Positions 56,518 to 64,000 of a stretch of DNA of 64,000 nt are shown here, one piece after another (positions within the stretch are counted from its first letter, which is position 1; the number at the start of each line of letters is the position of its first letter). Under the pieces are notes generated by a model, which did no database searches, was not told the origin of the DNA, and saw nothing but the letters and a program-made list of their open reading frames with translations. The stretch covers positions 1 through 64,000 of the forward strand of contig NZ_JHWL01000012.1 in the NCBI RefSeq assembly GCF_000622085.1, written 5' to 3'. The translations under genes and the position numbers were made by a program. This stretch comes from Butyrivibrio proteoclasticus P6B7 (GTDB lineage Bacteria; Bacillota; Clostridia; Lachnospirales; Lachnospiraceae).

Positions 56518-57309
56518 TCAAAGTCCAACATATTTTTTTCTAAGGTATATCCCCAGTCCCAGAAGGCCCAAGGTTTCCACCAGGTGGAAGATAACTGAAG
56601 TCCACACGATTCCCACGCTGTAGCCTCCAAGGTTAAAGGTCTGCATTCCAAGGAGCACGAAGGAAAGCAAGAAAAAAGCCATAAGTATCATGGTTATGAA
56701 CTTAAGGATCTTGTCATTAAGGAATATTCCAGTGGTCATAATCCCCAGCAAAATCGCCACAAGAAGGCCTATGTATTTAAATCCATGGGTGTTGTTGTAG
56801 ATTTCAACGAAGCTGTTGGTGGTAACAACTGCCGACCGGGCAGCTCCGCTCACTGCACTGCTCATGGACACAAGATCCATAACAAATTTCCTGTAGACGA
56901 TGGAGCATATATCATAGACCATACGCACTCCGATCAGAATGATGCCCCACAATTCCAGGAGCTTTCCGATGGAATCTCCTGTCAGAGTAGGCAGTCCCTT
57001 TCCCAGAACCTCCTGCTGAAGCACCGCCATTTGTAGTCTGTCACTTTCAGATATTACGGACAAAGATTTTTTGAGCTTGTCAAAGGCGCTGATAAATACC
57101 ACTGTCATGCAGATTACCTGCATGGCAGACACAGCCATCTGAGCTCCTATGTTAACTGTGTTGGTCATCTGTGGTCCGATAGAGCTTAGGGTCTCGCTTT
57201 TCCCTACCAGATATCTCACAGTGCCGAGTATAGCGTTAGAAAAGACATGTATCCCTGCAGCCCAGAAAAGAGCTGTTGAAAGATAATGTGTCTTGCGATT
57301 AATGTACAT
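56518..57309 (-). CDS. Multi-pass membrane protein, unknown
   Basis: 263 residues, about six hydrophobic segments, with two polar loops (about 75-105 and 140-170). No conserved transport or enzyme motif is recognised. It lies 55 bases upstream of the GT4 gene and 49 bases downstream of rsmH on the same strand, so it is probably in the same transcript. A role with the glycosyltransferase at the membrane is only a guess. Confidence 0.65.
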   Translation of the reverse strand: MYINRKTHYLSTALFWAAGIHVFSNAILGTVRYLVGKSETLSSIGPQMTNTVNIGAQMAVSAMQVICMTVVFISAFDKLKKSLSVISESDRLQMAVLQQEVLGKGLPTLTGDSIGKLLELWGIILIGVRMVYDICSIVYRKFVMDLVSMSSAVSGAARSAVVTTNSFVEIYNNTHGFKYIGLLVAILLGIMTTGIFLNDKILKFITMILMAFFLLSFVLLGMQTFNLGGYSVGIVWTSVIFHLVETLGLLGLGIYLRKKYVGL

Positions 57310-57358
57310 TTCCCCTCCAAATACAAATAATACTTCTCGCTATATTTGCTGCCAAAGC

Positions 57359-58408
57359 TTATGAATCACTCCTGATCGCCCATCGCATCTTGGTGGATTT
57401 GCTGCGAGGATTGATACGGCACTCCTCTGCAGAAGGCCTTGTCACATCCTGTGATATCTCACTATACACCCCGTCCCTAAATAGTTCCTTAAAAGACTTC
57501 TTAACCAATCTGTCCTCTCCAGAATGGAAGGTAAGAATTGCCACCTTTCCGCCTGGTTTAAGGATTCCAGGGAGCTTTTCAAGGAATGTATAAAGAACTT
57601 CAAACTCACTGTTAACATCTATTCGAAGAGCCTGGAACACTCTGGCACAGCTCTTTTTGATGGCATCCTTCTTCTCTTCCTTAGGTACCTTCCAAAGGGC
57701 CGCCTCAATTGCCTCTCGAAGAGCAGTGGTGGTGTCCATAGGATACCCCTTTTTCATAAGGGAAAAGACCTTGTCCGCAATCTCCTCAGCATAGGGCTCG
57801 TCAGAATTCTCCACCATCATGCCCACAAACTCTTCTCTTGTGATGTCGTGAAGGCGCTCTGCTGCTGACTGTCCATGCTGTGGATCAAGTCTAAGGTCCA
57901 AAGGTCCATCTATCTTATAGGAAAAGCCTCTCTCCGGATCGTCTATCTGCATGGAGGATACGCCAAGATCCGCCAGCACAAAGTCAAACTTACCAACCTC
58001 CCCAGCCACTTCATCTATGTTGGCAAAGTTGGTAAGCCTAAAGCCAAAGTTCTCCTCAGAAAAGCCTGCATCCCTAAGTCTCTTAACAGTCTTAGCTGAC
58101 TCGATAGGGTCAACATCAAGGCCGTAAACACAGCCCTGTCCCTCCAGCTTTTCCAGCATCTTGCGGGTGTGACCGCCATATCCGAGCGTGCAATCAAGAC
58201 CCTGCTGGCCAGGCTTAATATCCAGCACATCCAGGATCTCTTTTACCATAATGGAAATATGCATGCCGGCAGGAGTTGAGCCCTTTGATATAATGTGGGC
58301 CACGGTGTCAGCATACTTTTCCGGATTCTGCTCTTTATATTTTTCTTCAAATTTCTTGGGGTACTTGCCTGAATAGTGCACCCTTCTCTTGTGGGGCTTC
58401 TCTTCCAT
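57359..58408 (-). CDS. rsmH: 16S rRNA C1402 N4-methyltransferase (RsmH-like)
   Basis: 349 residues. It methylates N4 of C1402 in 16S rRNA using S-adenosylmethionine. The binding motif DCTLGYGGHTRKML is near residue 75, with LDVDPIESA, DFVLADLGVSSMQIDDPERGFS and the C-terminal ILTFHSGEDRLVKKSFK all typical. It has about 45 additional basic N-terminal residues. ATG 58408 with AGGAG is preferred to a start 48 bases earlier. The gene stands apart from ftsL, pbp and mur genes that normally flank rsmH, so it may be a second copy or a relocated one. Confidence 0.88.
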   Translation of the reverse strand: MEEKPHKRRVHYSGKYPKKFEEKYKEQNPEKYADTVAHIISKGSTPAGMHISIMVKEILDVLDIKPGQQGLDCTLGYGGHTRKMLEKLEGQGCVYGLDVDPIESAKTVKRLRDAGFSEENFGFRLTNFANIDEVAGEVGKFDFVLADLGVSSMQIDDPERGFSYKIDGPLDLRLDPQHGQSAAERLHDITREEFVGMMVENSDEPYAEEIADKVFSLMKKGYPMDTTTALREAIEAALWKVPKEEKKDAIKKSCARVFQALRIDVNSEFEVLYTFLEKLPGILKPGGKVAILTFHSGEDRLVKKSFKELFRDGVYSEISQDVTRPSAEECRINPRSKSTKMRWAIRSDS

Positions 58409-58504
58409 GTAATCTCCTACATTATCTGAATATTCGACAGCCCTGCTGTCTCGCAATTCTCAGTTCAATACTATACACATCTGCCATAATGTGATTTGTT
58501 ATAT

Positions 58505-59281
58505 TTAGTCGTCACAGATCATAACAGGAAGTGTGTAGTCCTGATCTGGGACAAGTAATTTCTCATCTTCAACAATTGGCTTAAACACTGACTCAGGGTC
58601 GTGGGCATTCCTTCGAACCACTGGAGTTCCGTCCCCAGCCTTAAAGGCCTTTACGAAATCCTGGATGGTCTCAAGCTTGTATGGGAAGCTCATTCCTCCC
58701 ATGTCCTCCTGGGTAAATCTGTGAATATCAGATCCGCCAGTCATAAGAAAGCCGTGTTCTACAGCGTACTTGTAGCACCAGGCGTTCTGATAATCAGGGT
58801 TTCCTGAGTTGTAGGCTTCTGATCCATCCACTGCGTTAGGTGCCAGGCGGATTGTATCAAGATAGCCTCTCTCCCTGTAGGGATGGGCCTGTATCATAAT
58901 GCCTCCCGCTTCGTTGACAGCCCTTTTTAGTTCTGATCTGGTCATGGTCATGATCTCTGGATTGTCCAAAAGCCACTGTTTGTCTACACCATAAAGGAGG
59001 TACTCATCTCCACGGAAATTAAACTCTATGCCAAAGAAAACCTTAAGATCAGTTCCCTTAGCCCTTTCCAGCGCATGCTCGTAGCCAAGGCAATACTGCC
59101 TGATCCTCTCCTCCCAGGGAAGGTTCTTGTCGATGCAGCTGTTGCCATTAAGAAAGTGATCTGTAACTATTATACCGCTGTATCCCAGCCCAAGCATATA
59201 ATCGATGTAATCCGCTGCAGGCGTGGATGAACAGGCGCTAGCTTCTACTGTATGCAAGTGAGTTTCGTAAATGTATTCCAT
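58505..59281 (-). CDS. PHP-domain metal-dependent phosphoesterase
   Basis: 258 residues. The PHP signatures are YETHLHTVEASACSS at the start, IIVTDHFLNG, FGIEFNF, IQAHPYRE and MTGGSDIHRF, all expected for a three-metal active site. It is unlike the YcdX-type protein at 13.6-14.4 kb and belongs to a different PHP branch, with no polymerase domain. Substrate unknown. ATG 59281 with GGGAG 9 bases upstream is used. First gene of the minus-strand run, divergent from the SPOUT methyltransferase gene. Confidence 0.83.
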   Translation of the reverse strand: MEYIYETHLHTVEASACSSTPAADYIDYMLGLGYSGIIVTDHFLNGNSCIDKNLPWEERIRQYCLGYEHALERAKGTDLKVFFGIEFNFRGDEYLLYGVDKQWLLDNPEIMTMTRSELKRAVNEAGGIMIQAHPYRERGYLDTIRLAPNAVDGSEAYNSGNPDYQNAWCYKYAVEHGFLMTGGSDIHRFTQEDMGGMSFPYKLETIQDFVKAFKAGDGTPVVRRNAHDPESVFKPIVEDEKLLVPDQDYTLPVMICDD

Positions 59282-59333
59282 GATGTCAGTCTCCCTTTTT
59301 ATCAGCATTTCTCATGGTATTATATCACGCATT

Positions 59334-59362
59334 TTGACCTTTTTTTGTCGCAGCCCTATAAT
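59334..59362 (+). promoter_or_regulatory. Strong sigma-A promoter for the SPOUT methyltransferase gene
   Basis: TTGACC (59334-59339), exactly 17 bases, and a perfect TATAAT (59357-59362) give the best promoter in the window, with a leader of about 30 bases. Confidence 0.85.
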
Positions 59363-59399
59363 TAAAGCTAGAATTTATCTCAATAATTAAGGAAACTCA

Positions 59400-60230
59400 A
59401 TGTCAGATTTTATAGAAATAAATGAACTAAACACGCCAGAACTGAGCATTTATCACGCCCTTAACGAGAATCAGCTCTATCACATCAATGAGCCGGTCCC
59501 AGGGATCTTCATCGCAGAGAGTCCCAAGGTTATTGGAAGGGCTCTGGATGCTGGTTACAGCCCTATTTCTCTCCTTCTTGAGAAGGACCAGACAGAGAAA
59601 GAGGCTGCTGAAATAATAGAGCGAATTAAGAGTTCTTTTGACGTTCCAGTTTACGTGGCTCCTTCAGAGGTTCTTACCAAGATTACCGGCTTCCACCTTA
59701 CACGAGGCGTTCTATGTGCCATGGCGCGAAAAGAGCTACCATCTGTAGCCGAGATAACCCAGAGCGCCCATAGGATAGCGGTTCTTGAAAACGTCACCAA
59801 TCCTACAAACGTAGGCGCCATCGTCCGTAGCGCAGCGGCCCTGTCTATGGATGCAGTTCTTTTTACAAGCGGATGCTCAGACCCTCTGTATCGCAGAGCT
59901 GCCCGTGTCAGCATGGGTACGGTATTCCAGATCCCCTGGACCTTCCTACCTGAGGGAAAAGAGCTATCTACTCTGCAGGAACTTGGGTTTAAAACTGTGG
60001 CGCTGGCTCTTAGGAACGACACCAAGACCCTTGGAGACAGGGAGCTGGCAGAGGCTGATAGGCTGGCCATCTTCCTTGGTGCAGAAGGGGATGGGCTTCT
60101 TCCAGAGACAATCGAGGGATGCGACTGGTGCGTCAAGATCCCTATGTCCCACGGCGTGGATTCCCTTAATGTTGCAGCCTGCAGCGCTGTTGCCTTTTGG
60201 GAGCTTGGTAAACGCCAAGGAAGTAACTGA
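59400..60230 (+). CDS. SPOUT-family (TrmH-like) RNA 2'-O-methyltransferase
   Basis: 276 residues. An N-terminal RNA-binding-like region is followed by the trefoil-knot SPOUT domain with the three motifs NVTNPTNVGAIVRSA (about 132-146), FLGAEGDGL and IPMSHGVDSLNVAACSAV. These enzymes add a 2'-O-methyl group to rRNA or tRNA; the target is not predictable here. AAGGAAA precedes the ATG. It is followed 55 bases on by the deaminase-like gene on the same strand, so both probably use the strong promoter at 59334. Confidence 0.9.
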   Translation: MSDFIEINELNTPELSIYHALNENQLYHINEPVPGIFIAESPKVIGRALDAGYSPISLLLEKDQTEKEAAEIIERIKSSFDVPVYVAPSEVLTKITGFHLTRGVLCAMARKELPSVAEITQSAHRIAVLENVTNPTNVGAIVRSAAALSMDAVLFTSGCSDPLYRRAARVSMGTVFQIPWTFLPEGKELSTLQELGFKTVALALRNDTKTLGDRELAEADRLAIFLGAEGDGLLPETIEGCDWCVKIPMSHGVDSLNVAACSAVAFWELGKRQGSN

Positions 60231-60285
60231 TCAGTTTATTTCTTTGCAGTCCCTGTAACTGTTCTCACTACGAAAGGATCTGTGT

Positions 60286-62763
60286 ATGACATATTTCACA
60301 TGCTTTTTCCTGGATAATGAAAAGGATATCATTGTAAACCTTTATAAGGATCTGGACAGGATGTACTACGTTCTTTCCACTCCTAATCATCACACTGGAA
60401 ACCTTATCAGGAACCTGGCAAGGACCTGCAATCTTCCCCTTTCTCAGGACGAAGAATCCTCAATGCTTGTTATTAAGGGTGAGATTCCCTGCTATATCAA
60501 CGCCCGCAACGAGGATGTCTATATATTCAAGCTTGGCAATATAGATGTGGCCGACATTCACCCAGATGGAAGTGTTGAGCTTAAGGCCACAATTCCAGCC
60601 ATTGCCAAAACTCTCATGAGTCAGACCAAGGACTACGACCTTGATCTTTCCAAGACTATCTTTAGAACTTTTATCCCCAAGGAGCTTAAATTCCGGGCAG
60701 ATCTCCACACTCACATGAACGGTAATCTGCCGGCGGACATTATGATCGCCCTTGGTATCTATCATCAGATCCGCTACCCTCTTTATTATGTTAAAAAGCT
60801 TGAGCTTGAACTGACCCCCGCCCAGTGGGAGAAGGTCAACGCCCAGCGAGAGAAGGTAGCAAGACAGTTCATTACTTCACCTTTACAGGGCAAATACCTT
60901 GCCCGTAAGATCAACGACAATACCTTTATCAACTTTGCAGACCTGATCCTTAATAACCTTGATAACGCGGAAATGAACATTGTGAAGATTCGCGGCTCTC
61001 TTGCAGTTATCAAGGACGGACAGGCCGTCTTTACCAACCTTGAGAAGGTATATCTTTATCGTTATGTCTTTGCAAAGGGGAAGGAAAGCGAGGATAAGAT
61101 TCAGCTAAGTAACGTTTCACAGATTCCGGATGTGGACGTTCGAAATGCCCTTGTGCAGATGCTTCACGATAAGGAGAATCCTGACTACTGTAGTAACACT
61201 ATCTTCCAGGATAAGCTGTTGTGGATAGCCAGATGCTACAAGGCTCAGGGCGTTTCCTATGCTGAGATCAGTGATACAACTCTGGTAAAAAAATATGAAT
61301 CTATAGAAATGCTAAGACAGGTCCACGAGGTAATGCCTAAGATCTATCAGGAAACAGGAGTCATGATCAGGTTCCTGGCGGCCATTAGAAGGATTCCTCT
61401 TACAATCATCAAGGACGCTGTCACTCCGTCAGACTATCTTGAGCAGAACCTTGAGGTTCTTAAGGCCACTGCCCTTGATCCATATGTTGCGGGCTGCGAC
61501 TTTGTAGGTGAAGAGATCAATGACATCATCACCTTAAAGCCTGCCTTTAAGGAAATTGTGAAGATTGCTTCCAAGGATCCAAGCTTTGTTATCAGGGTTC
61601 ATGCCGGCGAGAACGACAGCCAGAAGGATAATATAGCCCACAGTATTTCCTGTGTTAAGGATTCTCTTTTACCTGGTCAGAAGATGCCTAACATGCGCCT
61701 TGGCCACGGCCTTTACACCTACAGTCCACGGTCCAAGAAGGGTAAAGAGGTGCTTAAGCAGCTTAAGGAAAACAACGTGGTTCTGGAGTTCCAGCTCACA
61801 AGTAATGTGCGACTTAATAACCTTAATTCCCTCAAGCATCATCCGCTTAAGGAATACTTAAGACAGGGTCTTAGATGCGTACAGGGAACAGACGGCGCAG
61901 CCCTTTATGGAACGGGAGCTATCGATGAGGAGCTGTCCCTTGTTACACTTCTTGATCTGACACCGGATGAAGTGCGACTTATGAAGGATGCAGAGGCTGG
62001 CATTATTGAAGAGAGCCAGAAGGCCTACTCCGATAAGAAGGCAAGCTTTGGAAATCTTCTTAAGGGAAGAGACATGGAGGAGGTTCTTCTTGAGAAGATG
62101 AAGGCTGTTAAGATCTCAAGAAAGGCTTCACCTTCAGCAGCTAAGCTTGATGCCAACCAGGAACTTAAGGAACAGATTAGCGAAATAACCTGGGATCGCT
62201 TCCCAGTAGTGCTTCTTGGAGGAAGCTTTAATACAGAAAACAGAGCCACCAGAGTTACCAAGGAGGGCAAGAAACAGCTTGATCTTCTGCTTGATTACCT
62301 GTCTCCTGAAGAGGTGTGCTTTGTTATCGGTCACAAGCTTTCAGGCTATGAGAAATACCTGCTAGAGCATAACAAGAAGGGCTTTAGGATCTACTGCGTT
62401 GTTCCATCTCTTATAACCAAGGCAGAGGCTGATAAATTAAAATCTCTGGACGTTGAGATCCGTGTATCCACAGAGGCCCAGGGCATGGGCATTTACAAGA
62501 GCTTTAACTACGAGATCTTCGAGCGCCGCCCATCAATGGTTGTGGCCTTTGACGGTAACAGCGCCGCTTCCAATATTATTCAGGAAGCTAAGAACGGCAA
62601 AGGTAAGTCCGCCATCTTCGTTTGGAGCCGCTCCAAGACTTTGCAGAACAAGGCAAGATCTCTTCATGGCTATGTATTTTCTTTTGACGAGGAAAAAGAC
62701 ATTGTATATCAGTTAAAAGAATTGCAAAGCCAGTTTGATAAAGGAAAAGAGATTAAAGAGTAA
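60286..62763 (+). CDS. Adenosine-deaminase-like protein with C-terminal SLOG-like domain
   Basis: 825 residues, far longer than ordinary adenosine deaminase (about 340). The deaminase core has the metal pair H141/H143 in DLHTHMNG, H439 and E442 in VHAGEND, the later GHG in RLGHGLYTY, and D536 in QGTDGAALYG, so it may be active. About 240 residues are inserted between the HxH pair and the HAGE motif. The last 185 residues (from about 640) have a Rossmann-like pattern (VVLLGGSFN, VCFVIGHKLSGYEKYL, SMVVAFDGNSAASNI) close to the SLOG nucleotide-binding superfamily. The substrate may be adenosine, AMP or a modified nucleotide. The large size recalls RdrB of RADAR, but no RdrA partner is adjacent. 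Confidence 0.82.
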   Translation: MTYFTCFFLDNEKDIIVNLYKDLDRMYYVLSTPNHHTGNLIRNLARTCNLPLSQDEESSMLVIKGEIPCYINARNEDVYIFKLGNIDVADIHPDGSVELKATIPAIAKTLMSQTKDYDLDLSKTIFRTFIPKELKFRADLHTHMNGNLPADIMIALGIYHQIRYPLYYVKKLELELTPAQWEKVNAQREKVARQFITSPLQGKYLARKINDNTFINFADLILNNLDNAEMNIVKIRGSLAVIKDGQAVFTNLEKVYLYRYVFAKGKESEDKIQLSNVSQIPDVDVRNALVQMLHDKENPDYCSNTIFQDKLLWIARCYKAQGVSYAEISDTTLVKKYESIEMLRQVHEVMPKIYQETGVMIRFLAAIRRIPLTIIKDAVTPSDYLEQNLEVLKATALDPYVAGCDFVGEEINDIITLKPAFKEIVKIASKDPSFVIRVHAGENDSQKDNIAHSISCVKDSLLPGQKMPNMRLGHGLYTYSPRSKKGKEVLKQLKENNVVLEFQLTSNVRLNNLNSLKHHPLKEYLRQGLRCVQGTDGAALYGTGAIDEELSLVTLLDLTPDEVRLMKDAEAGIIEESQKAYSDKKASFGNLLKGRDMEEVLLEKMKAVKISRKASPSAAKLDANQELKEQISEITWDRFPVVLLGGSFNTENRATRVTKEGKKQLDLLLDYLSPEEVCFVIGHKLSGYEKYLLEHNKKGFRIYCVVPSLITKAEADKLKSLDVEIRVSTEAQGMGIYKSFNYEIFERRPSMVVAFDGNSAASNIIQEAKNGKGKSAIFVWSRSKTLQNKARSLHGYVFSFDEEKDIVYQLKELQSQFDKGKEIKE

Positions 62764-62767
62764 AAAA

Positions 62768-62795
62768 AGGCTGTGCACTGAACCGTGCACAGCCT
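62768..62795. terminator. Bidirectional terminator
   Basis: AGGCTGTGCAC (62768-62778) and GTGCACAGCCT (62785-62795) form a perfect 11-pair stem with a 6-base loop. CTTTTAAT follows on the plus strand and TTTTTTT on the minus strand, so it ends both convergent genes. Confidence 0.92.
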
Positions 62796-62820
62796 CTTTT
62801 AATATCTAACGGATATTTAA

Positions 62821-64000
62821 TTAGTTAGAAGCAGCCTTTCTAGCTTCAAGCATAGGGCCATACTTATTTGTATCGAATGTTACAAGGTCGTTCCAGCCAA
62901 GTCCTTCAAGCTGAGTAACCATTGCATCCCACTGAGCTTCGAAATCAGCATCGTCTGCTGCATAGATCATCTTCCATGAAGAATCCTTAATAAGCTCACC
63001 ACACTGGCTTCTGATAAGGCTGATGTCAGTTGTGTCAACGTCAAGAGCGATGTTGATACTTGGAACTACTGTCATCATGTTGTTCTTTGTAAGGTATTCA
63101 ACGTCATCAGCTGCACCAAACTTCTCTGACCATTCCTTAGTAGTTGTTGTCTGGTTCATCTCGATTGTTGTTGACCACATATCTGAAGCATATGGTTCGC
63201 CTGTGTCAGGGTTAACATCGCAAGAAGCTACGATCCACTGGTTGATCTGGTTGTTACCATCGTTCCAGTTACCACCACCGAGTTCTTCAGGTACAGCAAC
63301 TTCTGCTGAGAATCTGTTAAGACCATCTTCTGTAAGTGTGTACTTGCCGTTCTCAACTGTGTATGTAAGGCCTTCTGTACCAGCGTGCTGGATCTGAACT
63401 CCCTCTGGAGAAGCGTACCAGTCAAGGAACTCCATAAGTCTTGCGAGCTCTTCGTCTGTTACCTGTGAACCAACTGCGAGTACTCTACCATCACCATAGT
63501 ATGTATCAGCTGTCTGGAAAAGGTTAGTATCTGCTACAGGGATCTCGATGTAGTTAACACCTTCGTTACCCTTTGCAGGTGTGTTCCAGAATCCATACTG
63601 CCAGCTATACCAGTAGAGGTAAACTCTCTTATCCTGCATCTTAGATACAACTGAGTTCCAGTCCTGAGTAGCTGAGTCTGGATCTACAAGTCCCATCTGC
63701 TGAGCCTGATATAAGAACTTAAGCATCTTGTAGTAAGCGCCGTTCTTATCTGTAAGAGGAGCGATTGAGTTGTCTGTTCCGATAAGTACAGAACCGTTAA
63801 CTTCCTGTCCATACCACTTAGCAATCTGAGCTACGTTCTCCATGTACTGGCTATCCCAGTCTTTCCAAAGTGAGAATGCATAAGCCTTGTCGCCGTTGTC
63901 GTTTGTAGGATGAGCCTTCTGGATCTCTGCAAGGCAGTTAAGAAGGTCATCTGTGTTCTTAAGCTCTGGAGCACCAACTTCGTTGTACATATCCCATCCC
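62821..64000 (-). CDS. Sugar ABC-type extracellular solute-binding protein, partial
   Basis: The C-terminal 393 residues of a family 1-type solute-binding protein; the frame stays open through the right edge, so the signal peptide and N-terminal lobe are missing. Visible features are WDMYNEVGAPELKNTDDLLN, long aromatic-rich helices (YWYSWQYGFWNTP, MEFLDWYASPEGVQIQHAG) and EMNQTTTTKEWSEKFG, typical of LplA/LipO-type lipoproteins in Lachnospiraceae. They capture oligosaccharides for ABC importers. The permease genes are not in view. The binding specificity is not readable. Confidence 0.85.
   Translation of the reverse strand, partial: GWDMYNEVGAPELKNTDDLLNCLAEIQKAHPTNDNGDKAYAFSLWKDWDSQYMENVAQIAKWYGQEVNGSVLIGTDNSIAPLTDKNGAYYKMLKFLYQAQQMGLVDPDSATQDWNSVVSKMQDKRVYLYWYSWQYGFWNTPAKGNEGVNYIEIPVADTNLFQTADTYYGDGRVLAVGSQVTDEELARLMEFLDWYASPEGVQIQHAGTEGLTYTVENGKYTLTEDGLNRFSAEVAVPEELGGGNWNDGNNQINQWIVASCDVNPDTGEPYASDMWSTTIEMNQTTTTKEWSEKFGAADDVEYLTKNNMMTVVPSINIALDVDTTDISLIRSQCGELIKDSSWKMIYAADDADFEAQWDAMVTQLEGLGWNDLVTFDTNKYGPMLEARKAASN

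Noticed and set aside
60286..62763. RADAR defence system call for the large deaminase
   Set aside because: Size and deaminase core are suggestive, but there is no RdrA-like ATPase or other defence gene next to it, and the C-terminal domain looks SLOG-like. The system name would go beyond the evidence.

Overview
The window reads as chromosome of a plant-polysaccharide-fermenting anaerobic Firmicute of the Lachnospiraceae, most like the rumen genera Butyrivibrio and Pseudobutyrivibrio. The grounds are an intracellular hemicellulose and pectin toolkit (GH67 alpha-glucuronidase, GH3 xylosidase, two GH2 enzymes, SASA esterase, pectinesterase), a domain-swapped GH3 like the Butyrivibrio fibrisolvens beta-glucosidase, a Na+-type ATP synthase rotor, strong AGGAGG-type ribosome sites and clean hairpin-T-run terminators. 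The assignment is inference from gene content. I see no rRNA, tRNA, insertion sequence, prophage or CRISPR array.

Layout. 1-3.4 kb: start of an unrecognised gene behind a long structured leader, then the RNA-binding protein Tex. 3.5-7.2 kb: a four-gene plus-strand operon (small membrane protein, HEAEH metalloprotease-like protein, DUF975-like membrane protein, compact GH2 hydrolase). 7.2-20.2 kb: minus-strand run with MATE exporter, carbamate kinase, ClpX-like unfoldase with HtrA-like protease, small conserved protein, PHP hydrolase, GalE, UDP-sugar pyrophosphorylase, secreted GH25 lysozyme and a sugar isomerase. 20.4-33.2 kb: hemicellulose block (GH3 xylosidase, GH67, AraC regulator, very large GH2, SASA esterase), with two uncharacterised membrane proteins near its left end. 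33.4-35.1 kb: one membrane protein and one lipoprotein. 35.1-42.5 kb: a complete F-type ATP synthase operon. 42.8-50.3 kb: chemoreceptor, AspS, and a pectinesterase/permuted-GH3 pair. 50.3-52.0 kb: MgtE Mg2+ channel behind a leader carrying a small Asp-Pro-Ala-Pro reading frame. 52.5-59.3 kb: compact minus-strand run of VanZ-like protein, GH13 glucosidase, GT4 glycosyltransferase, membrane protein, RsmH and PHP protein. 59.4-62.8 kb: SPOUT RNA methyltransferase and an adenosine-deaminase-like protein with a SLOG-like C-terminal domain. The right edge cuts a sugar ABC-type solute-binding protein.

How the genes fit together. Nearly all hydrolases lack signal peptides, so oligosaccharides such as methylglucuronoxylan fragments are probably imported and finished in the cytoplasm by GH67, GH3, GH2 and the esterase, with the divergent AraC protein as likely local regulator. 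GalE and the pyrophosphorylase connect sugars to nucleotide-sugar pools. The ATP synthase c subunit carries two membrane carboxylates, pointing to Na+ coupling.

Most worth checking: the mgtE leader reading frame (50570-50698), the two-carboxylate c subunit, the deaminase-SLOG protein, the structured leader at 95-413, and the repeats in the 52.0-52.5 kb gap. Start sites were moved from the longest open frame to the codon with a ribosome site where one is visible.
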